Part shown: positions 55,846 through 64,000 of the stretch, piece after piece | Numbering within the stretch: the stretch's first letter is position 1 | How the letters are laid out: the number at the start of each line of letters is the position of its first letter | Position numbers and translations under genes: made by a program | The notes under the pieces: generated by a model | The model's database searches: none | What the model saw: only the letters and a program-made list of their open reading frames with translations | What the model was told of the DNA's origin: nothing | NCBI RefSeq assembly: GCF_900327275.1 | Contig: NZ_LS398548.1 | Location: 372,001 to 436,000, forward strand | Reading direction: 5' to 3' | Length of the DNA: 64,000 nucleotides | Source of the DNA: Orientia tsutsugamushi | GTDB taxonomy: Bacteria > Pseudomonadota > Alphaproteobacteria > Rickettsiales > Rickettsiaceae

Positions 55846-57143
55846 GCATTAGAATCAGAGTTTATGTCATTACAATGCTATTATTGCTACAAGCTCCAGT
55901 ATCACTGGCTTGGAATATCGAAAACGTATTTCAAGGAATGAGTGTTAATGTTACTAGATCTGGATCATATCAAGATCAAGCGGCTGGATATTATGCAGCT
56001 GGTGGATTGTCTGCTCGAACAAGCCAAACATCATTTCAGCCATTTGCTATAACTCCCCCATCTTTAAACATGAGCTGTAGCGGTATTGATGCCTATCTTG
56101 GTAGCTTCTCTGTTATTTCTGGAGAAGAATTAGTTCAACTAATGAAGAATATTGGTTCTCAAGCTAAAGTTTATGCATTTTCATTAGGATTAAAAACATT
56201 TGCTCCACAGATCGAAAATGCTCTTAAGGACTTACGTAATCTAGCAATGGAGATGAATCAATTTGCCAAAGGAGATTGTGAATTAACAAAAGCATTATTT
56301 GCTACAGCTTTACCAAGAAACTGGGCTATGAGAGAAGCTGTTTGCCGTGATATACAGTCACAAAGTGGATTTGATTATTTTGCAGCTGGTAAAAAATGTC
56401 GTAATGATTTAGCCCAAAAACAATCTCTGCGACAAGCACAAAACAAGGATCCAGAGCTAATGCTGGATGATTATAACATCTTCACTAAAGCAGCAGCAAA
56501 GGTTGGAATACCATCAGATATGCGTGATTCAATCATGTCTATGACTGGCACTATCGTGGTTACAAACAATAATGTACACTTTTATGACTCATTAGCTCAG
56601 GATGAAAAAAGTTGGATTAGTCATTTAAAAGGCGGAGAATCAGCCTCGATTTACAGTTGTGATAATGTCAGTTGCTTGCATCCAAGCTTGCAACGAAATA
56701 TCACAATATTGCCAGAGAAATCTTATGCAGGTAAAGCTAAACAACAATTGAAGAATCTAAAAATTAACTTTGAGAATAATTCTGAATTCACTGACTCTGA
56801 AATAGCCTTTTTATCTTCGATTGGAGATATATTTCCAATTTATGATTATATCATATTAGAATCTATTTCTGGAGTCACAATTTTAGATAGCTCATCAGAA
56901 TTAATAGCTAGCTATACATTAGTTCAGCATTTGAAGGAAGTAATCACCGAAATACGTAGAGCCGTTACTTCACTAGGTGCTAAGCAAGTTTCGAATGAAC
57001 ATTTAGAAAGATATTTGAAGGAATTGAATCGAGTTCAACTGTTTGCAAATGAGAAATGGACTAGCCTACAAACAGATGCAAATCGAATAGATAAAAGGGC
57101 TAGATTAATAGAGCAGCATTTAATAGCGAAGGAGAAAAGTTAA
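55842..57143 (+). CDS. traH: F-type conjugation protein TraH
   Basis: TraH is an outer-membrane-associated protein of pilus assembly and retraction. The 433-residue protein has a signal peptide ending SLA. The family-typical GYYAAGGLSARTSQ, PPSLNMSCSGIDAYLGSF and FSLGLKTFAPQIENAL segments are present. A C-terminal coiled-coil stretch (ERYLKELNRVQLFANEKW) matches the usual end. Length is near the F protein (458). Coupled to traF and traG by short overlaps. Confidence 0.94.
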   Translation: MSIRIRVYVITMLLLLQAPVSLAWNIENVFQGMSVNVTRSGSYQDQAAGYYAAGGLSARTSQTSFQPFAITPPSLNMSCSGIDAYLGSFSVISGEELVQLMKNIGSQAKVYAFSLGLKTFAPQIENALKDLRNLAMEMNQFAKGDCELTKALFATALPRNWAMREAVCRDIQSQSGFDYFAAGKKCRNDLAQKQSLRQAQNKDPELMLDDYNIFTKAAAKVGIPSDMRDSIMSMTGTIVVTNNNVHFYDSLAQDEKSWISHLKGGESASIYSCDNVSCLHPSLQRNITILPEKSYAGKAKQQLKNLKINFENNSEFTDSEIAFLSSIGDIFPIYDYIILESISGVTILDSSSELIASYTLVQHLKEVITEIRRAVTSLGAKQVSNEHLERYLKELNRVQLFANEKWTSLQTDANRIDKRARLIEQHLIAKEKS

Positions 57144-59776
57144 TGGATTACGTAATATACACATTTGGTGGTGGAGATCTGTTATGGCATGTGTTTAACG
57201 GCATAGGCAGAGTCTTTGCTTCAAATAGCGAATACTTCACTCCAGTAGGCCACTTAGCCTTGACTATTGGCGGCATATGGGCTGCTACTAGGGCTATTTT
57301 TAGAGGAAATATCGGCATCTTTGCTATGGAGTGGTTCTTTCCATCGATATTTATTTTTACGCTGTTATTTGCCCCCAAAGCTACTGTTTGGCTGAAGGAT
57401 GAGGTATCAATGAGTGCACCAGTAAAAGTTGATAATATTCCGATAGGTATTGCAATGTTTGCTTCTCTTTCCTCGCAAACGAGTTACTTTGTGTCCAAAA
57501 TGTTGGAAAATCATCTTTTACCGGCTTATGAAGGACTATCAAGCAGAAAAACTGGTATTATGTTTGGAGCTAAGGCTGTAGCTAAGATTCGAGATGTGCA
57601 AATACATGATCCAGTAACTTTAACTAATACGAAGGAATTTCTTAGACAATGCTTTATGAAGCCTTACATCATAGGTAATATCTTAGGAAAAAAAGCAGCT
57701 GCTCAACAAACTAATGACATTATAGGATTTATCGAGCAGAATATACCTAATAATTTCGGTATTTATTATCGCGAACCTAGTAATTTAGGTATTAGTTTCA
57801 AGACATGTAGGCAAGCTACTCCATTAATTAAAGCAGCAATTCATAAAGAATTAAATGAAGGGCTTTTAACAAACTTTGCAGCTGCGATTGGAGTTCAATC
57901 TGATCAATCACACATGTTAAGTCAAAGACTAAAAGTTATGACTGGAGATACACTAAAATATCTACAAAGAGAGCAACAAGACATTCATGAATGGATGAAG
58001 CAAGCTATGCTTCTCAATGCTAATCGTGAGTCATATGATGACTGGCGTGAGAAGTTTTCATTATCACGAATTTATCCTAATCTGGTGAGTATGCATGCAA
58101 TTAGAGGGCTCTTTCAAAAATCATTTTCGTATCTAGTCGCTGGGGAAATGGCTGCTCACATGATGCCTATTTTACAATCTGTTTTTTTTGCATTAGTAGT
58201 TTCAATGATCTTTATTGTATTTCCAATGGGCTTACTGCCTGGTGGTTACAACATACTCAAAACATGGATTTTATTAATAATATGGGTCAGCAGCTGGCCA
58301 GTATTTTTTACAATAATCCATTGTCTAGGAATGATCAGCTTATCCAGTAAATCTGGAGCTTTCGGTAGTGATTATGGTCTGAATATGCTATCGCAAGGAA
58401 GCTTTGCAGAGATGATTTTATATAGCTATGCGACGTTTCAAATGCTTGCATCATCAATACCAATGCTTTCTTGGTCAGTGATAAAAGCTTGCGCTCATGC
58501 TACAGCTAACTTAGCCAGCCAGTTCTCTCCTATACAAGTTGCTAGCAGCTTAGGAAGCAACATAGTCGACAATAACTTGAGTATGGATAATTACAGCATA
58601 GGCAATAGAACTATTTCTCAACAAAACCTAGCTCCTTTATTATATATGGCTGATAATATTATCGATTATGGTAGCTACAGAGTTATTAGAACAGCCGATG
58701 GTCGAGAAATTATACATGAAAACGTAGATTCATTGGGAAATAACTTCCGCTCTTCTGCACTGATACAAACTGGATATCAAAACCAGTTTTTGAGTTCTCA
58801 GAGCATGCTTAATTCACTGACACAAAAAGAGGCCAATCTTATTTCAACAGGAAACTCCATGGCCATAGACATAGGCAGAAGGTTAACTCATGATGAAGCT
58901 CTGTATATAGGTCTAACTGAGAGTGAATACCAAGCTCTGCAGGAGGTTGGTTCTAATAGTGAATCCTTTAGTCAGCATACAAGTAGTAGCCACAGTAAAA
59001 GTAGTGGTACAAGTGCTAGTGCTGGAGGTGGGGTGTAGGGAGTTAATAGTAAAGTTTTTGGTGATCAAAGACATAATAATGAACAAGGCAACTCAGTGAA
59101 TCAGCAACAGTCATATAATGAAGCAGTATCCAAAATTCAAAGTGCAGTTAAAGAAGGAAGATTCAGTACTACAAATAGTGATGTGCGGTCATTAAGTGAG
59201 AATCTAAATGCTAATCTTTCTGAGCAACAATCTATTGGACAAGAAATAGCTAAAACTAAACAAGAAATGGAGCAACTTAGTTATAGCATGAATTATGTAT
59301 CTCAAAACTCTATCACTATTGATCGTAACATCAATGAACTTGTATTAAATGAAATTATTGCTCAAAATCCTGAAATAAGAAGCAAGGAGCAAGCTGCAAG
59401 ATGGGCTAAAGATCACTCAGCTGAAGCAGAAAAAATTGCTTTTAAGGTTGCTCAAATCAACAATGAAGTACCTAAAGATTTAAATGATTATATTAATGAT
59501 GATAATTTTTTGAATGAACAAGATCTACAAGAAATTTTTAATAAAAAATCTGAAGAGTTAAAAGGTCAAAACGTCAATTATAGCAATGATAAGGCTTATA
59601 ATAAGAATATAGAACAAACTTTTAGTAATAATAAAAAAATAAAGAATCTTGATCGAATTTCTGATAGTATTAAGGATAAGACTAAAGAAATACAGGATGA
59701 ATTTAATAATACTTCTAATTCAGCAGTTATTTTAACTGGCAAACAAGCAGTAAAAAATTTAAAGGATAATAAATGA
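57143..59776 (+). pseudogene. traG: traG interrupted by an in-frame TAG
   Basis: TraG is a polytopic inner-membrane protein whose N-terminal domain serves pilus assembly and whose C-terminal periplasmic domain stabilises mating pairs. One frame runs the whole length (877 codons, F TraG 938) with a single stop, TAG, at 59036-59038. The upstream part (631 residues) contains all membrane helices (for example LAGEMAAHMMPI through FALVVSMIFIVFPMGLL) and LPMLSWSVI-type segments. The downstream part (about 246 codons) is a soluble, helical region with HDEAL upstream and AARWAKDHSAEAEKIA. A GTG at 59096 could restart it. So either TraG is truncated, readthrough occurs, or two chains are made. Confidence 0.88.
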
Positions 59777-59788
59777 TTAGTAATTAAT

Positions 59789-60928
59789 ATGAAAAACGTG
59801 TGTAAAAAATTAGCCATTATTTTATCATTAATATTATTAAATACAGTAGCTGTTGCAGCAGAGCAAAGCATACAACAAGATTTAATTCAAGATAGAGCTA
59901 TACTAGCTAAGGAATATTTTAATATTGGAAGCTCTTTTTTAAAATTAAAAAAATATCATGAAGCAATAGAAAATTTTGATATTGCTATTAAGTATGATCC
60001 AAGTTATGCGTCAGCATATAATAGCAAAGGAATAGCTTTAGATGATTTGGGAAAGCCACTAGAAGCTATAGAAATTTTCGATTTAGCTATTAAATACAAA
60101 TCAAATTATGCTGAAGCATATCATAATAAAGCAATGTCTTATAAAAAACTTGGAAAAACTGAAGAAGCTATAATACTGTATGATACAGCAATTAAGTATA
60201 AGTCTAATTTTGCAGAAGCTTATAATAATAAAGGAGCTTCTTTAGCTAGATTAGGACAGTATAAAAAAGCAATAGAAAATTTTGATATTGCTATTAAGTA
60301 CAGATCAGATAATCCAGAAGCTTATTATAACAAAGGCATAGCTTTAATGAATTTAGGGTACATTCAAGAAGCTATTGAAAACTATGATATAGCTATTAGA
60401 TACAGACCAAATTATTCAGAAGCATATCATAATAAAGGTTTAACTTTAGCAATTTGGGGACAATTTCAGAATGCAATAGAACATTTTGATTTAGCTATTA
60501 AATACGATCCTAATGATTTAAAAGCTTATAATAATAAAGGATATGTATTAAATCTATTAAAGAGACATGCAGAAGCAATGGAAAGTTGTAACCTAGCTAT
60601 TAAAATTGATCCAAATTGTGCAGATTCCTATTATATCAAAGGAATGGTTTTTGAGAAATTAGGTAAACATCAAGAAGCAATTAAAAATTATGATATAGCT
60701 ATTAAATATGATCCTAATTTTGCTAAAAATTATCTTGAAAAAGGAATATCATTAGTAAACTTAGAGCAGTACTCAAGCGCTAAAGAGAATTTTTTATTAG
60801 CTATTAAATATAATCCTAATATCATTTCAGAACATGAAACAATGTTAAAAAGGTTAACAGAATTGAAGAATTTTACTGGAGTAAAAGAGTATGAGCAAAA
60901 ACTACAGATTTTGAAAAAATACTCTTGA
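59789..60928 (+). CDS. exported TPR-repeat protein inside the tra operon
   Basis: A 379-residue protein with a signal peptide (IILSLILLNTVAVAA) and about nine tetratricopeptide repeats of 34 residues with the pattern A-Y-x-N-K-G-x-x-L-x-x-L-G and E-A-I-x-N-F/Y-D-x-A-I-K-Y. TPR solenoids bind proteins. Orientia TPR proteins have been described as effectors acting on host translation and other processes. Its place between traG and traD, 12 bases after traG and 5 bases before traD, shows that it is part of the operon rather than inserted debris. It is not an F-plasmid gene. A related pseudogene lies at 27077-27505. Confidence 0.88.
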   Translation: MKNVCKKLAIILSLILLNTVAVAAEQSIQQDLIQDRAILAKEYFNIGSSFLKLKKYHEAIENFDIAIKYDPSYASAYNSKGIALDDLGKPLEAIEIFDLAIKYKSNYAEAYHNKAMSYKKLGKTEEAIILYDTAIKYKSNFAEAYNNKGASLARLGQYKKAIENFDIAIKYRSDNPEAYYNKGIALMNLGYIQEAIENYDIAIRYRPNYSEAYHNKGLTLAIWGQFQNAIEHFDLAIKYDPNDLKAYNNKGYVLNLLKRHAEAMESCNLAIKIDPNCADSYYIKGMVFEKLGKHQEAIKNYDIAIKYDPNFAKNYLEKGISLVNLEQYSSAKENFLLAIKYNPNIISEHETMLKRLTELKNFTGVKEYEQKLQILKKYS

Positions 60929-60933
60929 GATAG

Positions 60934-62688
60934 ATGAATTTTCAGAATCAAGGAAATTTCACCAGGGGATCGCAGTTATTTGCTCATAAGTTAAGAATGT
61001 TTGGGCAAGGTAGTACCAACGTTTTTATAATTGGATTAGGATTATCGATATTCTGGATTATATGTCGATTGTATCAAAAAGTTTGTCTGAGCAGTTTGTA
61101 TTATTTTGTAATTGAAAGATATGTGCAGCTTAAGCTAGCAATTGGTGAGCATTTTTATGATATCGATCAAATAGGCATTAAGTTTTATAGTTTAAGGTTT
61201 AAAAAATGGATGCACCTCAATGCTCAAGACTTTTTGCATGAGTTTTATACAGGCAAACATGGATTTAAAATACAGCAATTATGGGAATTCTTAATCAATT
61301 CAGCATTGTTAGAAGGATTAATTGTTTTTACTATTGGTGTGATAATCTCAATTGTTTTCTTTACAGCTCAAGGTAAAAAAACGATTATTAAGGCCAAAAT
61401 TAGAGGTGCTGATTTTGTAGGATACAAATGCTTAGCCAAAATGCTAAAAAGAGCTAAAAAGGCCTCTAAAATCCGTTTTGGAGGCTTACCATTAGTAAAG
61501 AATAGTGAAAGGCTGCACATTCTTATTACTGGAACAACAGGTACTGGTAAAACTAATATGCTTAACGAACTGCTACCACAAATTCGATTACACAAAGATC
61601 GAGCAATAATTGTAGATACAACTGGAGCTTTTACTGATAGATTTTTTGACCCTAAATGTGATAAGCTGCTTAATCCTTTTGAAAAAAATAGTGAGCAATG
61701 GTTGCCTTGGAATGATTGTTTTGAAGCAGCTGATTTTCATGATATAGCTAGTAGTTTTAGTAATTATACTCCTAAACTTGATGACTTTTTTGCTAAAAAT
61801 GCTGAATTAGTCTTGTCTGAAGCATTGAAGCTATATAAGGATGATAAAGATATCATAAAACTAATTCATACAATCATTTACTCTGATAATAGACAATTTG
61901 CAAAAGCTTTTAGAAACACTGCTGTATCAGGTATTATAAGTGAAAGCGCGCTCGAAACTTCTGCAGGAATTCAGTCTACGCTTGGAAAGAATATTACTTC
62001 GCTACAATATTTAAAGCCTGGAGGTAGTTTTAGCATAAAAGAATGGTTTAGTAATTCAAATGAAACTAGCTGGCTATTTATCACAGCTAACCCAAATCAA
62101 AGAGCTACTTTATGCCCACTTATTTCAGCTTGGATAAGCATAGCTATCAAGGCTTTGATGTGTAGAAATCCTAATCATGATAACAAAAACATGTGGTTTA
62201 TACTTGATGAACTGCCAGCTCTACAAAAAGTTTCGTCTTTACCAGTTGCTTTGGCTGAAAGTAGAAAGTATGGAGGCTGCTTTGTTGCTGGATTGCAGAA
62301 TATTCATCAATTAGAAGCAATATATGGGGCTGCTGAATGTGATTCTATGCTGGATTTGTTTAATAGTAAATTTATTTTTCGAGTTAGCGATCAGGTTACA
62401 GCCTATAAATCAGCATTAACACTAGGTGAGCAAGAGATAATTGAAACTCAAGAGAACTTGTCATATGGATCAAATACTATGCGAGATGGGGTAAATATGA
62501 ATAATGTTGAGCGTAAAAAGATTTTAGTTATGCCATCTGAAATTATGAACCTACCAGACCTTACATGTTATGTAAAGCTTGCCGGTAACTTTCCTATCAC
62601 AAAACTAACTATGCAGCTACAAAACTTAAATACAGCTTTTGTTTGGGGATATAAATTGCTCAAAAAACTTAAGTTAGTAGAGTATTAA
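60934..62688 (+). CDS. traD: F-type coupling protein TraD
   Basis: TraD is the hexameric inner-membrane ATPase that links the relaxosome to the secretion channel. The 584-residue protein has two N-terminal membrane helices (about 29-46 and 124-145), Walker A GTTGTGKT at 200-207, and a Walker B-like WFILDELPAL near 430. The FVAGLQNIHQLEAIYG and LFNSKFIFRVSDQ segments are typical. It is shorter than F TraD (717) and lacks the acidic relaxosome-contact tail, as in other rickettsial versions. It closes the plus-strand tra operon. Confidence 0.94.
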   Translation: MNFQNQGNFTRGSQLFAHKLRMFGQGSTNVFIIGLGLSIFWIICRLYQKVCLSSLYYFVIERYVQLKLAIGEHFYDIDQIGIKFYSLRFKKWMHLNAQDFLHEFYTGKHGFKIQQLWEFLINSALLEGLIVFTIGVIISIVFFTAQGKKTIIKAKIRGADFVGYKCLAKMLKRAKKASKIRFGGLPLVKNSERLHILITGTTGTGKTNMLNELLPQIRLHKDRAIIVDTTGAFTDRFFDPKCDKLLNPFEKNSEQWLPWNDCFEAADFHDIASSFSNYTPKLDDFFAKNAELVLSEALKLYKDDKDIIKLIHTIIYSDNRQFAKAFRNTAVSGIISESALETSAGIQSTLGKNITSLQYLKPGGSFSIKEWFSNSNETSWLFITANPNQRATLCPLISAWISIAIKALMCRNPNHDNKNMWFILDELPALQKVSSLPVALAESRKYGGCFVAGLQNIHQLEAIYGAAECDSMLDLFNSKFIFRVSDQVTAYKSALTLGEQEIIETQENLSYGSNTMRDGVNMNNVERKKILVMPSEIMNLPDLTCYVKLAGNFPITKLTMQLQNLNTAFVWGYKLLKKLKLVEY

Positions 62689-62697
62689 TTCGAAAAA

Positions 62698-63633
62698 TTA
62701 ATACTCTATGTTATTTTTTAAATTAATCACTTCTTCTTTTGACAATCCGGTATTTTCAGAAATAAATTCAACTGAAAAGCCAGCTTTTAATAAGTTTCTT
62801 GCAAGCCATTGTTTAGCCTTTACTTCACCAATCTCTATGCCTTCAGCTCTGCCTTCAGCTCTGCCTTCATCAATATATTTTGCAGCAATAGTTCTCATAA
62901 TATTACCTTTTTCTTCTTCAGATAAATACTTAGCCAGAACCTGCTCTAATTCTGGTTGCTGACTCTCTAGTAATTTAGTATCAGTATACCATAAAAATGA
63001 TCTTAGGTAAACATAACCTTTTTCTTTATCAAGTATTAAAACATGTTTGAACTTTATTAGAAAGTCTTCCCAAAGCTTTAACATATCTCGTTGATGAATG
63101 TGCTTTAGCATATATTCGAGCATTCCGATATGCTTTTTTCTAACAATTTCATCATTCGACATACTTTGCAAATCGACTAATTGATAGTCAGAAGTCATTA
63201 ATTGCTTAGCTATCATTGAATCGGTAAATAAATCCCACAAATTCCTAGGTGCGTTGTAGACTTCTTTGCCGTTGTAGATCACTAAATTATACACTAATGG
63301 TAATTTAGCTTTTTCTTTCTTATGCCTTTCGCACAATAACAATGTGTATCTCCATAACCGCAGAGCTGTCCAATAATCAACGGTTGATTGAGCTTCAATT
63401 AATATATAAATAAAAGCATTGCCATGTTTTTTGGTGGCAATTCTATAGACGATATCACTGTATTTTTTCTTTAACGATTCTTCTATATAACTCTCTTGCT
63501 CTACTTTTATTTGTGATAAATCTATTAAACTCTTGAAATTCATTGGTAAATAATACTCTAGAAATTCTTGTGCAGCCACTGGATCACTCATGATTGTCTT
63601 TGCCAATGAATCATGCTTTAATTTTTTTGCCAT
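62698..63633 (-). CDS. Rpn-family recombination-promoting nuclease
   Basis: A 311-residue nuclease of the Rpn / DUF4351-type group. The start HDSLAKTIMSDPVAAQEFLEYYLP, catalytic Asp60 in KYSDIVYRI, and Glu80-Ala-Gln82 in ILIEAQSTVD match the D...E-x-Q active site. The C-terminus repeats E-G-R-A-E-G-R-A-E-G and ends in a small helical domain (SEFISENTGLSKEEV type) like the nuclease at 2872. It is convergent with traD, with 10 bases between the stops. Such genes often accompany RAGEs and may promote their spread by recombination. Confidence 0.88.
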   Translation of the reverse strand: MAKKLKHDSLAKTIMSDPVAAQEFLEYYLPMNFKSLIDLSQIKVEQESYIEESLKKKYSDIVYRIATKKHGNAFIYILIEAQSTVDYWTALRLWRYTLLLCERHKKEKAKLPLVYNLVIYNGKEVYNAPRNLWDLFTDSMIAKQLMTSDYQLVDLQSMSNDEIVRKKHIGMLEYMLKHIHQRDMLKLWEDFLIKFKHVLILDKEKGYVYLRSFLWYTDTKLLESQQPELEQVLAKYLSEEEKGNIMRTIAAKYIDEGRAEGRAEGIEIGEVKAKQWLARNLLKAGFSVEFISENTGLSKEEVINLKNNIEY

Positions 63634-63684
63634 ATTTTTTTACTCTATAGTTTTTTAAATAAAAAATGCTGTGTCATACTCTGC

Positions 63685-64000
63685 CTAGTGTTTCGGACAT
63701 AATCCTGGTTGTATATTAGTTTGTATTGATTCAATTTTTTCATTAAGTTTTCTTATTTCAGGGCTGATAATATTTCTAACAGCATATAATCCTTGAGTTT
63801 TTAATACATTATTGAAGTCATTTTTGACTGTACAGACTACTGCTTCCTTATCCTCCAGAACTTTTTCAGCTTTTTCAGTATTTACGTCATTTTTAACTGC
63901 TAGAATGATCTTTTCTTTTGGGCCAGGATTATAGTTTTGCAAATTTTCGGCTTCAATTGCACATAAGATTTTTCCTTCGACTCCAGCTTGCCTAATGGTT
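63685..64000 (-). pseudogene. traA: TraA toprim-domain 3' part, continues beyond the window
   Basis: The open frame runs off the right edge. It reads TIRQAGVEGKIL, then NYNPGPKEKIILAVKND, VVCTVKNDFNNVLKTQGL and ends in a helical tail. This is the C-terminal toprim-like segment of rickettsial TraA. The second acidic metal-binding motif, usually D-N-D, reads K-N-D here, which would impair a toprim. Whether the rest of the gene is intact cannot be seen. It is the same domain as the tail of the broken gene at 20531. Confidence 0.6.

Overview
The window looks like a chromosomal segment of Orientia tsutsugamushi or a very close relative (Rickettsiales, obligate intracellular). The reasons are strong AT richness, many broken pieces of an F-type conjugative element (the rickettsial amplified genetic element, RAGE), ankyrin and TPR repeat genes, numerous decayed insertion sequences, and a GyrA carrying Leu at the position equivalent to E. 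coli Ser83, a substitution known for this species. The species name is inferred; no database search was possible.

Layout. 1-2.5 kb: tail of a decayed RAGE (traU and trbC copies with a nonsense codon and a frameshift) spliced to two tandem, broken histidine-kinase genes. 2.5-8.3 kb: an Rpn/PD-(D/E)XK nuclease with an inverted dead copy, a frameshifted ankyrin gene, a palindromic MITE, IS630 and IS982 remnants, and an N-acetylmuramoyl-L-alanine amidase gene. 8.9-10.7 kb: an intact 585-residue protein with seven 44-residue helical repeats (TALE- or mTERF-like in appearance). 11-13.6 kb: a replication-initiator-like remnant, an IS5-type element sitting in traK, a dead traE, and a dead integrase fused head to head with it. 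14-28.3 kb: a secreted alpha/beta hydrolase, a second dead integrase, group II intron debris, an ankyrin gene, broken TraA relaxase/helicase pieces, a nearly complete group II intron, a 608-residue putative effector flanked by dispersed repeats, a TPR pseudogene and a second IS5-type copy.

28.6-42.4 kb is an island of core genes: tRNA-Asn, infA, maf, yebC, gyrA, glyA, a YhdP/AsmA-like gene, rnpA-rpmH, petC, rph and grpE. The intergenic spaces are long and degenerate.

From 43.5 kb to the right edge is the best-preserved RAGE: integrase, then traL-traE-traK-(pilin-like)-traB-traV-traC-traW-(small ORF)-traU-trbC-traN-traF-traH-traG-(TPR)-traD, followed on the other strand by an Rpn-family nuclease and the end of a TraA toprim domain. 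Many of the tra genes overlap by ATGA or TAATG, as in one translationally coupled operon encoding an F-like type IV secretion and mating-pair apparatus. Even here traG has an in-frame TAG, traK is short and its 3' region is tandemly duplicated, and the lipobox cysteine of TraV is missing, so whether the system works is uncertain.

A family of short dispersed repeats (at least nine partial copies) and repeated partial duplication dominate the accessory region. Most junctions between unrelated gene fragments can be placed to within a few bases by comparison with the intact RAGE at the right end.
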